Shown: piece by piece, positions 34,005 to 46,252 of the stretch
Layout: every line of letters starts with the position of its first letter
Numbering within the stretch: the first letter of the stretch is position 1
NCBI GenBank assembly: GCA_014529385.2
Contig: CM043962.1
Location: forward strand, 50,172,598 to 50,236,597
DNA: 64,000 nt
Direction: 5' to 3'
Origin: Adiantum capillus-veneris
Lineage: Eukaryota > Streptophyta > Polypodiopsida > Polypodiales > Pteridaceae
Program-made: the position numbers and the translations under genes
Notes under the pieces: generated by a model
What the model saw: only the letters and a program-made list of their open reading frames with translations
The model's database searches: none
What the model was told of the DNA's origin: nothing

Positions 34005-34586
34005 ACCCACAACAAAACGGTCGTGCTGTTGAGCGCAAGAATCGCACACTATTCGAAGCTTCTCGTGCCAAGCCTCCCAGACACCTAGTGGGAAGAAGCT
34101 ACCACCACTACTTGCTACATTCAGAACCACATCCCATCCACCCACAATCCTACTACTACCTCCTACACCCTCTGGCATGGTCACCCACCTCATCTTGGCC
34201 ACCTTCGCATCTTTGGCAGCATTGCATACCCACTTGTGATGAAACCTCGATCAAAACTATCACCGCATGCTCAACGCACGACTTTTGTTGGCTACGGTGA
34301 TCATTTTGACAACAAGGAATACCGCCTCTATACCCCAGACCATCACAAGTTTATCTTCACCCGCACTGTCTTTTTTTATGAATAATTCATCATATTAGAC
34401 TAGCTACAAATATCTACATATGGAAGACCTCTAAAGGCATGGCTATCTTAGGCCTCTTTGTGGATGACATACCTCTTCTTGGCACATCGGAGTACATACT
34501 TTGGCAAGCAATTGAGTGCATCTCTCATGCCTTATCTCATGGTTTGAGTTTGATCCCTACTGGATGAACTTCTCTTTGAGGGGGGA
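34005..34586 (+). pseudogene. Old copia element, remainder of integrase and RT scraps
   Basis: After the duplicated ACCCA the interrupted integrase motif resumes in the same frame with QQNGRAVERKNR. A later frame at about 34190-34383 has HLRIFGSIAYPL and FVGYGDHFDNKEYRLYTP, the standard copia post-integrase block. Then only the polymerase box remains (LFVDDIPLLG near 34455), so most of RT and RNase H is deleted. A purine tract TTTGAGGGGGGA ends at 34586. Confidence 0.8.
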
Positions 34587-35028
34587 TGCCATGTGTGACA
34601 TGTGTCTACAACATGGCTATCTCACAAAGTGTTTGTTCATCAATCTCAATGCGTTACATCGAGAAGTCCACCCTTAAGGGGGATGTGAAAGCTAATTATT
34701 ATTTTAGTGTAAGGGTGGACTCCTTTCCACCTACCTCTATTCCCAAACTCCTTACACCTAATTCCCACATGGACTCCTTCCACCTATGTAGGTTCAACAT
34801 GTTTCTTTTTCGACCTACCTAAAATTCACATGTGATGGATATTCCCCAATACCTCAACTTGTATAGAGATCCCATAAGCTGCCCTCATTTGTAACAAGGT
34901 GTTCTTTCTCCACTCAAGTGCAATCTAGTGTCATTGCTCTATTCCTATCGTGCACTCTCTTATTTCTTGACATTAGCATATTAATGAACAATGGTATTCA
35001 TCACATTAAGTTAATCTATAAGTTCTCA
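34587..35028 (+). repeat. Possible 3' LTR of the old copia element
   Basis: The sequence begins TGCCATGTGTGACATG directly after a purine tract and could end at TTCTCACA near 35028. No partner LTR was found in the window, so the right boundary is a guess. Confidence 0.35.
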
Positions 35029-36200
35029 CAGTCTGCGCACAAACTCCCTTATCAACGCTGACTTCCCACAGTCTAGAGAGCCGGTTAACAATATCATCTT
35101 ACCGACATGGCCCAGGCTTTGTCGCATCAACAAAGCGTTCAACTCGCCAAGCTCTTCTTTACGGTTGAAGAATGTGGGGTGAGAGAGATCATGCAAGTAA
35201 TAGCGTCATGGGCATTGCATGCAAGTGCCGTTGTGGGCAATGACACCCTCCGATGATCGGAAAGCACACCATATGATTTTTGGAGGTGCCTCTCCTACAG
35301 TGTTCACAAAAAGAAAATCCAGATCGTAGAAAATGAATTTGCCAAACACCAAAGCCTAAGAGCGCTCCCCCATAGGGGCCTTGCAAGCGGTTGTGGAGGA
35401 ACATCTTTGCATGGTGTGGGAGTCCCATAGCGATTGTGGAGGGCCTACCACCGAGATTGATGGATCTACCCTGAGTTTCATTGAGGGTGCCTCACCCACC
35501 CTTCACACCACTCTAACACCCACTAGATTCCAAGTGGTAGTGGTGATTGCATTGTGACCGAATGACAAAATTGGAAACCATGCACCTCTCTGATAAATTG
35601 ATGATTGCACTGCCTCTTCCCGCTGCACGCTTGCATTCATGCATCCCGCGACATTGGAACGGAAGTGCATCATAATGTTGGTTGCAGTTGCACGATTGCA
35701 AGACGACAAGGTATCTCTCTCTCTCTGCCTACTACGTGCAACTTGCAGTGTGTAGTACTCTCCATTTCCAAACCTCTCGGTCTGCTCCCTAGATCCTCAA
35801 AAACCACACGAAGATGATGCTAAGACATCTCACCAGCTCATTGCTGCTCTCTCTCTCTCTGTGGAGCATGCCTCACCTTCTTTTATTCCTCACTGGCAAA
35901 GGCTTTTATGGCACTGCCTCCATGCAGGTAGTTTCAAATGAGTTTGTGCATTAATTTTTATTATTGGATGCCATTATTTGGCTTTGTTGAATGGTTAATC
36001 ATTTTTATGACTTCGATAATGTAATCAAATGAGTTTGTGCTTTAGTGCCATTATTTTGCTGTGCTCAATGGTTAATCATTTCTATGATTTTGATAAGCTA
36101 ATCAAACTAAAGAAACTACTGTTATCCATTCACATGAGTATGTACACTCTTTTCATTTGGTGAAGGGGTCATAGTTTTGTAAGGTTGTTTGTACAATGCA
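35029..36200. other. No gene recognised
   Basis: Short overlapping frames only. Around 35930-36110 a phrase containing AAATGAGTTTGTGC and GGTTAATCATTT is present twice, a local duplication. No motif recognised. Confidence 0.4.
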
Positions 36201-36296
36201 ATGGAGGGGCATTGATTTAAAAGCTACAAACTAAATGAAGCATTGGGAGCACTACTTAAAATGGAGGGGCATTGATTTAAAAGCTACAAACATTGT

Positions 36297-36370
<74 letters not shown>

Positions 36371-36948
36371 GGAAGCTACAAACATTGTGCTCTCTCTCTC
36401 TCTATCTCACAGATAGGGGTGCAAAGGAGACATTGGGAGCATCAAAAGAGGCAGTCCACCTCTTAAAATTAAGGGACACTGACTTAAATACAAAAATGTT
36501 TGTGATATTTTGATTCTAAACACTTTATTGGCACCGTGTTAGTAAGAAAATCTCTCTCTCTCTCTCTCTCCCCCCCCCCCTCCCCCCCCCCCCCCTTCCC
36601 CAAAAAAAAACCCAAAACTTAATGAAGCATTGGGAGCACTACTTAGAATTGGACATGCCAAGCTTTTAGTTTGTTATTTGGTTAAGTTCTTTAAATGCTT
36701 CATAATGTGTTTTTGAATCATCAAGCCTACTGAATTCTATATTTTGTGTGACTTCCAAAGGCCAAATAATTTGTGTGTCTACTTAATTCCCACACACTTT
36801 GCACCGTGCATTGTGTCTCTCTCTCTCTCTATCTCTCTCCCCCCCCCCCAACTTAATGAAGCATTGAAAGCACAAGGGTCTCTCTCTCTCTCTCTTCCCC
36901 CCCCCCCCCCCCCCCCCACCAAACTTAATGAAGCATTGGGAGCACAAG

Positions 36949-37038
<90 letters not shown>

Positions 37039-37050
37039 CCCCCCCCCCTT
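36195..37050. repeat. Dispersed small repeats interleaved with CT, CA and C runs
   Basis: The phrase ATGGAGGGGCATTGATTTAA occurs at about 36200 and 36260. AATGAAGCATTGGGAGCAC or a close variant occurs at about 36231, 36620, 36855 and 36925. Between copies lie a CT-CA compound repeat (36300-36366), CT plus C runs (36550-36595, 36815-36850, 36880-36918) and a long CT run (36951-37036). This looks like a unit expanded together with its attached microsatellite. Confidence 0.75.
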
Positions 37051-37196
37051 GGCTAGGTAAAGGTCCAAAAAGGACAAATATGGAGACACTCAAATGAAAA
37101 ATTTCACAACTTATAGACAACATACCAATGTATAGGTCAAATTATAGACATCAAAACGATGTCCACATCAAATTATAGATCATAGAGTACTAAAAA

Positions 37197-38516
37197 CTAG
37201 TCCATGTGACCATCTTGCATGTAAGCAAGTAGGACGTCTCTGGTGGGCAATCCCTTGACTGAAACCCCTACAGGTTGTGAATCTTGCTCATCGTCAACAA
37301 TGGTATCATCATCAAACGGTACACCAAAGTCCACCCATATGTTGTGTAGAATGCAGCAGGTGACAATGCGTCTGGTTGTCTCACTCGTTGTTGCAGATAG
37401 CCCCACATATTTTTCAAGCTATCGAATGATCGTTCCACAACAATTCGTGTACTTGAAAGATTTTAGCTGAACTGTTACAAGATATCATCACGCTCCACAA
37501 CAGAAAACAATATGACAAGGCATTAAAGGTTCAAGTAACCACCATCTCCTAGAATGTATTCTTGAATTCGATGCCGCTCCACCGTAATCACTGGGCCATC
37601 GAGCATCAAATTGGTTTGTGCTTTCTTGTACAATGATGAATTCCGTAGCATATGGATGTCATTGCAAACACTGGGCATACTACACATGACATCGAGGAAA
37701 CGCAAGTGCTGTTGACCACCACTTGCTACATCATTGAGTAATTACGGTTCCTATCAAACCAATGTGCGTGTAGCTTACCAGATGGCAATTCCATGTTGAT
37801 GTGTGTTGCATCTATTATACCACAACAATTGGGGAAGCCCTGCTTTGCTTCAAAGCCATCTTTCACAAGTTTCTTTTCTTGTAGTGTGGTTGGCTAGCAA
37901 ATGAATGTGCTCCTATGTCGCATCATGGCTTCAATGAACTTTCTAAAAATTCAACTAACAGTGGATCGCCCAAGACCATACACATTAGCAATGTTATGGA
38001 TTGGATATAAAATGCCGAGCAACCTTCCTCTACACAGTAAGCACCCTTCTGAGCACCGCATCTACTATCTGTTGAGGAATCATTTTCTCTCGAAGGTCGC
38101 CTTGTAGCCAAGCACATACCACTTCCGGAGCAGTGTCGTGGAATTTGCAAGATTTCCTCAAAGCGAATGTCCTCACCCTCTGTGTAGTTGAAGAAAGTAT
38201 TCCAAAAATGCTGGCTTCAAGGTTTGACATGCCATACACCGATAGGAGAACCCTTTCGTTACCGATAGGATACCACAAAGGCGATGATGCAATTGATTGT
38301 TGAAATTGAAGCTTCAATGACCGGGTCATCGTCATTGCAAAGATCCGATATGCTGTTGATTGTGGGAAGACCATGTGTGGAGATGCTTGACACCCAAAAG
38401 TGCAACACATAAAAAATCACCATTATCATTGCACCAAGGACTTCATGCAAGGTGTCCATATCACAGAATGGACCACCGCTTACGGAGTGGGGGGGTCCTT
38501 CATGCATTGGTAGCAA
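37197..38516 (-). pseudogene. PIF/Harbinger transposase, decayed
   Basis: Read on the minus strand, the pieces follow a Harbinger DDE transposase. A leader near 38470-38230 has DDPVIEASIS and MSNLEASIFG. A helix-turn-helix-like part with VYGLGRSTVS lies near 37980. GFPNCCGIIDATHINMELPSG lies near 37830-37780 and contains the first catalytic Asp. FLDVMCSMPSVCNDIHMLRNSS with ILGDGGYLNL (37700-37523) contains the second. The C-terminus RIVTCCILHNIW ends at 37197. The blocks are split among frames by indels and stops. I did not find its terminal repeats. Confidence 0.8.
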
Positions 38517-39261
38517 TCATATACAAAGACTTGCGTATCTAAATAATATGTGCAGATGTTGATCGACATTGAGTGTATAGTTTTGAAGACAACATGTGTG
38601 TAAACCAAACTAAAGGAAACAATGTGAAAAATTCTAAAACAAGAAAGTAGATAAAGCATGAATATACTGCAATAAGAAATAAAGTGCTTTACTGACTTGT
38701 AATGATGTATAGGTACGTTTTGATTGTCCAAATTACATGCCGATATTTGAGTAAAGCTACAAGAAAGCAATGTGAATACTTAAACATTTTGCCTTGCAAT
38801 GTAGGTCATAGACTGAAAATGCAAAGTATACAGTGGACGTCATGCAGAAGTTCCATACAAAAGTATGGTGGAGAGGTGATATTGTGGTCTCTCCAAAAAT
38901 TATAAGAAATGGAAGCATTTATGTGTTGCACCAAGCAAACACATAGCCATAAGGAAATGGATGCAGATAACGAGCCTTGCAGTGTTGTTGAGTTGAAGAT
39001 GTGCTTGTGCAATCAAAACGTCCACCGTTGTGAATATATGTTGTCTCTGTCAGACACAAAACACGCGTTAAGACCTATGCTGCATTAGTTCACACTATAA
39101 GAGGAAAAATTGAGAACCGCCCCTATTATCGTGGAATAATAAATGAAGAAGGAGAGAGAAAATGCATTGATGATAATAGGAGCGGCAATATGCATGGAAA
39201 TTGCTTGTCAGCAATATACACAATAATAATCGCAGATCTATCTCTCTTTTTCTCCCTTGCT

Positions 39262-39310
<49 letters not shown>

Positions 39311-39315
39311 CCCTT
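38517..39315. other. No gene recognised; ends in a CT microsatellite
   Basis: AT-rich sequence with only short motif-free frames. A CT run fills about 39263-39308 and abuts the LTR element that follows. Confidence 0.5.
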
Positions 39316-41107
39316 TGTTGGAGGCATACACCCTCAACAGGGAAAAACACAGAGATCGACTCTCAAAGCTGCATGTAAAGACTAAGAGAGAGCAAGAAAA
39401 GAGAAAGAGAGAGCCGTAACTGATTTTCATATCTTCGCTCATCTCAAAACATTACAATTTATAGCTTTAACCTACCTCCTAACTGAATCCGACTAAGCCT
39501 AACAGAATCTGACTAACCAACATCCGATTTTAGAGAAATATCCGATTTACCATAGTCCGGCTGACCATAATCCGATCAACTACAATCCGACCTAGAAATA
39601 TATGACCGACCAACATACTACATCCGATTGACCAAATAACTGACATACAAGTGTGCCTGTCAACACATGGCACAGCCCGGTGGTGGATTTCAAAGAAATC
39701 TGACGCGGATTCACATATCCCTTGATCAGAGTCAAATGCCTTATCCCATTAGGCATAAGATTACAAAGATTTGAGAATGAAATAGGTTGAAAAACCATAA
39801 TGACATCAATAGGCATTGAATCACTAAAACATTTCTCCAAATACTTGTCCAAGTTTATGATCCTTGCAGGTAGTGTGTCTTTGTGGTGGTACATCCGGTC
39901 TTATTTGCCTGGTATGCACCCTTCAGATCACTCCATCCTTGCTAAGGTCATATTCTTGAAGCAGTCTCTAGAGAAAAAAAAACTTGATGTCAATGCTTCG
40001 ATGCAGTTTGTATTCTGCTCACACTTTCCACTCCATATCTAGCATTGTTTAAGATCAGATCTTCCTCTGCCAACCCACTTACTACAATAACTCCTTGTTG
40101 GATTTTACATGACATCCTCGATATTTGAGGCTGCTGACCCTGAAGTAGTAGAATGTTTTCTATCCACTTTAGCTCTGTCAAGGAGTAAAACTCGCCTATC
40201 TAGGGTGGTGGAAGGATAAGCCACTTTAAGCTTGAGATTGCTGATTGCTTTCAAAAGCACTTTCAAAGCTGTTAGCACCTTTTGGGTTGCATCATTCTGA
40301 GTTGCTCTGGTAGTGTGAACCCATTTCAGAGTATTTTGAATAGCATTTATGGCATCCTTCAGATAAACGCTCAACAACGTCACAGATGGAAAGTGCTCAA
40401 AGAGACCAAATTCAGTAGCAAAGGTGATTTCCTCCGTTTGTTTTTTATCCTTCATCAGGTCCTCAATTATATATAATACACCTAGTCGCAAAACAACAAA
40501 ATTCCACTGCCGATGAACCCCACCCTGGCTCTGTGGAGAACCCTTCCAATCAGTGACCTGCCTCCATGCTGCCATCTTCACACCTTCTGTGACCACTGTG
40601 CCCTCTGTTCAGCAACCTCTGCGTGGCAGCTTTAAGCACATCCACTCCAATCCTTGCTTGAACCCTCTGCACTTTGCCACCATTAGCTTCAGCACCTGCA
40701 TCTCAACAACACAAAAAATTGTGAATTTTCATCATGATAACACCGTGATCTCCAAATTGTTGGGGGCATACACCCTCAACAGGGGAAAACACAGAGATCA
40801 ACTCTCAAAACTTCATGTAAAGACAGAGAGAGAGCAAGAAAAGAGAAAGAGAGACTCGTAACTGATTTTAATATCTTTGCTCATCTCAAAACATTACAAT
40901 TTATAGCTTTAACCTACCTCCTAACTGAATCCGACTAAGCCTAACAGAATCTGACTAGCCAACATTCGATTTCAGAGAAATATCCGATTTACCACAGTTC
41001 GGCTGACCATAATCCGACCAACTACAATCCGACCTAGAAATATCTAACTGACCAACATACTATATCCGATTGACCAAATAACTGACATAGAAGTGTGCCT
41101 GTCAACA
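39316..41107. mobile_element. Short LTR retroelement, 1.8 kb, 350-bp LTRs
   Basis: Direct repeats at 39316-39665 and 40758-41107, each 350 bp, begin TGTTGG and end GTCAACA. I count about 22 differences (near 6 percent). The interior of about 1.1 kb holds a minus-strand 163-codon frame (40596-40105) with Lys-rich helices but no gag or pol motif that I recognise, so it is probably non-autonomous. Neither a clear purine tract nor a clear primer site was found, so orientation is open. Flanks are microsatellite or C-rich and show no matching target duplication. Confidence 0.75.
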
Positions 41108-42056
41108 CTCCGCCCCCCCCCCCCCCTCTCTCTCTCAGCTCCCTCTCTTTCTCTCTTTACTTTCTTCTCTCTATTCTACTCTTTTTATCTACTCTTCTAT
41201 TCTTTTTTTATATTAATATTTTTTTTTCTACTTTAATCTTTCTTTTTTCTATTCTAATCTTTAACTATTCGACACAATTCCAAACAAACTTAATCTACAA
41301 GAATATCCATTTACAAACAAAGCGCACTTTTGAATTTTACGACGATTCCGGGGAGATTTGTAATGGAAATGGCCTATAAACTTTGAGAATAGCGAAATTA
41401 AGAGAATTAGAGTGAGCATTTTCATGAGAGTACTTTGAGAACATAGAGGGTGAACTTAATTAGTGGTAGAAACATAACAATAATACTTAATTAACTTGGC
41501 ATGAACAATACTTTTGCAAGAGAGAGAACTAGAGAAGTTGACAACAATTGAGGACTGGATTTATGTGGAGTCGGTCCCCCCTCCAATAGGCTTTTGTATT
41601 ATAGATTGTCCCATCAAGAGAGACTTGCTACAATAACATCTTTGTGTTCCTTGTGACGTAGGTGATGCAATGAACATGGAAAGCTTCATGCATCACGAGC
41701 ATAACATAATCTTTATAAAAGCATTAACCATCCCCGACCTCAATCCCAAGGCCTCAAACACCATCAAAGGTGGAGAGAGCTAGCGGGGAATGAGGGTAGG
41801 GAAGAGGAAGAAGAAACATTTATAGGAGAAAGAAATAGTTCCTCACTTATCATCACTCTTTCTGCTTAGCATATCATAATAGAATGGTAATGAAGATGAA
41901 GAAGATGGCAAGCTTAAGCATTGAAGCATGGATCTTGGTTGGATTTGCATTCCATAGCCAAGAGTATTGGTGTAGGCTCTCAACTTCTCAACAAGCTTGG
42001 AGAAGGAGATGGAGCTCTTGCATTTTGCGTTTCACACAATGAGTGTGTGTGAGTGT

Positions 42057-42087
<31 letters not shown>

Positions 42088-42304
42088 GGGGGGGGGGAAG
42101 AGTATACCTTGCAAGCAAGCCCCCTAGTTGCTTGGGTCCACCCCTCATTCTAGCTCATGCATTTTTCTCATTTGATCTCTCAAGCCTAGCCAATCACAAG
42201 CCTGTGTCGAATCAAGAAGTAAAGGTAGTCTTTGGACAAGTGTCCTCCTTTCCTCTTTGAGAGAGAGGGCTTGATAAATTCCTAAACAATTGATTTAATT
42301 AGGC
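41108..42304. other. Intergenic, no gene recognised
   Basis: A C-run (41112-41126) and pyrimidine-rich stretch come first. The remainder is AT-rich sequence without motif-bearing frames, with a GT run passing into a G-run of about 28 at 42050-42098. Confidence 0.5.
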
Positions 42305-42309
42305 AAATC

Positions 42310-42631
42310 TGTTGAGATGTCGAGCTCTACACCTTGAGCTGGCATCCACTACGGGTCTTGGCCGCTTACGGCATGTACTCACTGGTGCGTTAGGTGACCG
42401 ACACGGAGGATCTCTGCCAGTGATTCTACAGCTGGACTACACTTATAGTGCCAGCCTAGTACGCTTCTAGCGAGTTCACACTTAGTGACCGCATGTACAT
42501 ATGTGCTACTTTTCAGCTTTAGCACTTAGTCATTTTGTACTCTCTTTTCTGTGAAGAAGAAGAAGAAGCTTTCCATCTCTGTGTGCTTTGTGCTTGTCTT
42601 GTGTAGCTCTCTTGCATCCTCATTCTTTACA
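42310..42631 (+). repeat. 5' LTR of the young copia element
   Basis: 322 bp. It differs from the 3' LTR at 42375, 42386, 42489 and 42538. Target duplication AAATC precedes it. Confidence 0.97.
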
Positions 42632-42643
42632 TGGTATCAGAGC
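42632..42643 (+). promoter_or_regulatory. Primer binding site, initiator tRNA-Met
   Basis: TGGTATCAGAGC directly follows the 5' LTR. It is complementary to the 3' end of plant initiator tRNA-Met, the usual copia primer. Confidence 0.95.
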
Positions 42644-42889
42644 TTGGTGCAGGCAAGAGAGTCTAAGAGAGCAAGAGCATCACAATCCCTTCGTTCTCAA
42701 TCCCTTCTGAACAGGTCTCCAAAGTGCAGTATACAGAGATTTACTGTACAAGTACAGTGGTTGTATGTACGCTTGATTGTGGACACTCGTTGAGTGTAGA
42801 AAGCGTTACAGGAACCACAATAGCAGGTTCAGCAGATTTGCAGGTTTTTGCAGATTTCAGCTTCAGCTATTTTATCTTAGTGCTTCAAG

Positions 42890-44197
42890 ATGTCTGACGG
42901 TTTCAGTCAGATTGTTACTGAGAAGCTTGAGAAAAATAACTACCCTGCATGGAAGTTCAGAATAACAAATTTACTAAAAGGAAAAGGTTATTGGGACTAT
43001 GTAGAAGGAGACAATGAAAAGGAACCAGAGATTCTCGAGGCAAATGCTATAGCAGAACAAAGGAAAGCTTTGAGGGACTGGCAACAAGGCCAGAGCAAAG
43101 TGATGTATTGGCTGTCTATGAGCATCACAGATGGCATGATGGGCTATCTACAGGATGCTGAAACCCCCGCCATTGCATGGAGAAACTTAGGCAGAGTGTT
43201 CGAGGTGAACACCAAGGCCAGGAAGCTTCAACTAAAGTCGGAGCTAAATCAGGTTAAGAGGAACAACCTCTCAATCAATGATTATGCCTTGAAGATCAAG
43301 AGTATCATTGAGGCTCTTGGATCTATTAAAGTCTCAGTGGAAGACGATGACATTGTCCGTGCATGCTTGGATGGTCTAGGAGATGAGTATGTACATTTTA
43401 GGTCTTCCATGAATACAAGAGACGACATCCCCGTGTTCCAAGATTTGATTTCTATGCTTATTCTTGAGGAGAAGAACCTTGACACATCTTCTTCTCATGG
43501 CAGAAATAATTCTGAACAGGCCTTCTATTCTAACTCCAACAGAGGTAGAGGTAGAGGTCATGGTCGAGGCCCAAGGGGTTGCAGGGGCCAATTTCTGGAA
43601 GGTCAATCAAATCAAAACAATACAGGTGGCAAGGGAAACCAGTCTCAAGGCAGGGGGAGTCAAAGAGGTCGTGGTGCAGGATCAAGCAGGCAACAACATA
43701 CTCCAGATAGTAGAGAATGTTGGACTTGTGGTGAAAGAGGTCACATGTCACGTGACTGTCCAAAGGGAAAAGCAAGTAGAAAGAGAGAACAGGGCAACTA
43801 TGCATCTACTAGCAGAGATGCAGATGACAGCAAAAACGAGCGCATGTTTGTTATGCAGCATGTAATGAATACAATGACTGCAGAGAATTCCACCCAAGAT
43901 GATGTTTGGTATGTGGATTCAGGTGCCTCTAATCACATGACGTCTCGTGGAGAGTGGTTTAGAGATATGCGCAAACCAGATGTGTCAGGCTATGTGCAGA
44001 CAGGAGATGACACAGCTCACCCCATTGCTCATGTAGGGGACATACCTCTAAATACGAAGAGTGGGAAATCAAAGTACTTAGCAGATGTACTTCATGTCCC
44101 AAACATTACAAAGAATCTTGTTTCTGTTGGACAAATGGTTGAGCAGGGTTTGCAGGTTCGCTTCAATTCAAATGGCTGTTATGTAGAAGATTTCTAG
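42890..44197 (+). CDS. gag-PR: Copia gag and protease, 435 aa
   Basis: The protein starts with the copia gag N-terminus (YPAWKFRITNLLKGKGYWDY), which drives capsid assembly. It continues through a helical gag core and a Gly/Arg/Gln-rich linker to a CCHC knuckle CWTCGERGHMSRDC near residue 280, which binds RNA. The aspartic protease box WYVDSGASNHMT is near residue 341, followed by KNLVSVGQM. The frame stops at TAG (44195-44197) inside what is normally one continuous gag-pol frame. The reading continues in the same frame after it, so the stop is probably a point mutation. Family members usually have no stop at this position. The ATG is the first in a good context after the leader. Confidence 0.92.
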   Translation: MSDGFSQIVTEKLEKNNYPAWKFRITNLLKGKGYWDYVEGDNEKEPEILEANAIAEQRKALRDWQQGQSKVMYWLSMSITDGMMGYLQDAETPAIAWRNLGRVFEVNTKARKLQLKSELNQVKRNNLSINDYALKIKSIIEALGSIKVSVEDDDIVRACLDGLGDEYVHFRSSMNTRDDIPVFQDLISMLILEEKNLDTSSSHGRNNSEQAFYSNSNRGRGRGHGRGPRGCRGQFLEGQSNQNNTGGKGNQSQGRGSQRGRGAGSSRQQHTPDSRECWTCGERGHMSRDCPKGKASRKREQGNYASTSRDADDSKNERMFVMQHVMNTMTAENSTQDDVWYVDSGASNHMTSRGEWFRDMRKPDVSGYVQTGDDTAHPIAHVGDIPLNTKSGKSKYLADVLHVPNITKNLVSVGQMVEQGLQVRFNSNGCYVEDF

Positions 44198-44230
44198 AAT
44201 GGCTGTAAGCTGATCACAGAGGGCAAATGT

Positions 44231-46252
44231 GTGGGCAGAATGTTTACGCTGAATGTAGACATGCCTGAGGTAAAAGCTGCATTATTTGCACAGGGCACAG
44301 GTGTTGTGGCTGATGTTGACATTTGGCACAAACGCATTGGCCATGTCAATGAGCAGAGATTGCGCAGCATGCAATCAAAACAGATTGTAAAAGGTTTGCC
44401 CAAATTCAAGGTGGATGGTATGCATAAAGTGTGTGCAGCATGCCAGTTTGGAAAACAGTCAAAGGGCTCATTTCCACATGAGCGCAATGTATGTAAAAGG
44501 CCACTTGAGGTGGTGCACACAGATGTTTGGGGTCCAACCGATACTGCAAGTATACATGGTTGCAGGTATTATGTCTCTTTCATTGATGACCATACAAGGA
44601 AAGTATGGGTCTACTTCATGCGTAACAAAAGTGAAGTGTTTGGTCACTTTCAAGACTTCAAAGTCATGATTGAGAAGGAGACAGATATGCAAATCAAGAC
44701 ATTGAGGTCAGATGGAGGGGGAGAGTACTTCTCCAATGATTTTTCAGATTTTCTGCGAATGCATGGTATACACAGGCAGTTTACATGCAGATATACTCCA
44801 CAACAGAATGGGGTCGCAGAAAGGAAAAACAGGCACATTGTAGAGGTTGCACGTGCATTGATGAATGAGAAGAACATGCCTCATCATTTCTGGGCTGAAG
44901 CTGTAAATACAGTTGTGTACATTATGAACAGGACACCTACAGCTGCGGTGCATGATGTAACACCTGAGGAAAAGTTTACAGGTACAAAGCCTGATTTGGC
45001 ACACTTGAAAGTGTTTGGCTGCATAGCTTACGTGCATGTACCAGATGAGTTGCATAGGAAATTGGATCCTAAAGCAGAGAAATGTATTCTTGTGGGATAT
45101 TCCCTTGAACAAAAGGGGTACAGGTGCTACAATCCTATTACACGAGAATTACGAGTGAGCAGAGATGTAGTCTTTGATGAGATGAGCAGCTGGTACAGTA
45201 ATGCACATGGCACTATTGGGGCTGATGTAAAAGATGATGTGGTTGTACAAAATGTGAGGCCACAGTCACAGGTTTTGAGTGGACCACAAGAGTCCTCTTC
45301 TCGTGGCTCTGTTGAGAAACCATGGAATGGTAGACTACGTACGCAGGTTACTCCACCAACAGGTACAGGGAATGTATCACGAAAAGGAAAGGAAAAGGTA
45401 TATGAACCTCCCTTTATGGTTGATGCATCATCAGGTTTTTCACATGTAGACATGGATTTAGATGGTTCTGAACAAAGTCTTGATGAGGAATTTGGAATTC
45501 CGGCTGTCAGGACACCTGGTGTAAGGAAAGTACAAGAAGATGCTAGAGGGCAAAGGAGTGACCAAGGACCGCGCAGATCTAATAGAGTCAGAAATCCAGT
45601 TCAGAAATTGACTTATGATGAGTATCTAGCGCATCACCAAGCCTACATGGCTAAGGTGATACAGGATGTGGAGCCCACATGTTTTGAGGATGCAGTTGGA
45701 AATGTGCATTGGGATGATGAAATGAATGAAGAGATGGCTGCATTGGAAGCAAATGACACATGGGAGTTGGTGCCATTGCCAAGTGGCAAGAAAGCTATTG
45801 GCTGTAAATGGGTGTATAAAACCAAGCATAAGGCTGATGGTAACATTGAGCGTCACAAGGCAAGGCTGGTCGCAAAGGGTTATGCACAGACGTATGGCAT
45901 AGACTATGAGGAGACCTTTGCTCCAGTGGCAAAGATGACGACTGTGAGAGCTGCCATAGCAGTGGCTGCATCTAGAGGATGGATTATGCATCAACTGGAT
46001 GTAAAGAATGCCTTCTTGAATGGTGAGTTGCAAGAGGAAGTGTATATGGATCAGCCACCTGGTTATGTCGATCCAGGCTACCCAGATTATGTATGCAGAC
46101 TTCTCAAAGCTTTGTATGGTTTGAAGCAGGGCTCTAGAGCATGGTATGACAGGATTGCCAAGTATCTTGTCAGTATTGGTTTTAGGAGAATGATCATTCA
46201 CTCTATGTACGTGAGAGTGATGTGGGGATTGTGGTCATTACCATATATGTAG
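44231..46252 (+). CDS. pol: Copia integrase and N-terminal reverse transcriptase, 673 aa
   Basis: The frame is the same as gag. It begins with the integrase zinc domain ([10 protein letters not shown], then CAACQFG). The DDE core follows, with [16 protein letters not shown] and [11 protein letters not shown], and then the post-core block with [15 protein letters not shown] long acidic linker leads to reverse transcriptase, with [33 protein letters not shown] and [15 protein letters not shown]. The last dozen codons are out of register because one base is missing near 46189-46190. The rest of the polymerase, including the catalytic box, lies in the next frame. Integrase inserts the cDNA into the genome, and the polymerase copies the element RNA. 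Expressed from its own ATG it would lack the active polymerase site. Confidence 0.93.
   Translation: MGRMFTLNVDMPEVKAALFAQGTGVVADVDIWHKRIGHVNEQRLRSMQSKQIVKGLPKFKVDGMHKVCAACQFGKQSKGSFPHERNVCKRPLEVVHTDVWGPTDTASIHGCRYYVSFIDDHTRKVWVYFMRNKSEVFGHFQDFKVMIEKETDMQIKTLRSDGGGEYFSNDFSDFLRMHGIHRQFTCRYTPQQNGVAERKNRHIVEVARALMNEKNMPHHFWAEAVNTVVYIMNRTPTAAVHDVTPEEKFTGTKPDLAHLKVFGCIAYVHVPDELHRKLDPKAEKCILVGYSLEQKGYRCYNPITRELRVSRDVVFDEMSSWYSNAHGTIGADVKDDVVVQNVRPQSQVLSGPQESSSRGSVEKPWNGRLRTQVTPPTGTGNVSRKGKEKVYEPPFMVDASSGFSHVDMDLDGSEQSLDEEFGIPAVRTPGVRKVQEDARGQRSDQGPRRSNRVRNPVQKLTYDEYLAHHQAYMAKVIQDVEPTCFEDAVGNVHWDDEMNEEMAALEANDTWELVPLPSGKKAIGCKWVYKTKHKADGNIERHKARLVAKGYAQTYGIDYEETFAPVAKMTTVRAAIAVAASRGWIMHQLDVKNAFLNGELQEEVYMDQPPGYVDPGYPDYVCRLLKALYGLKQGSRAWYDRIAKYLVSIGFRRMIIHSMYVRVMWGLWSLPYM

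Noticed and set aside
39311-41112. Target duplication around the short LTR element
   Set aside because: CCCTT on the left and CTCCG on the right do not match. Flanks are microsatellite or C-rich and may have changed.
45626-46201. 191-codon minus-strand frame antisense to copia pol
   Set aside because: It is a shadow of the sense coding sequence, which has all the family motifs.
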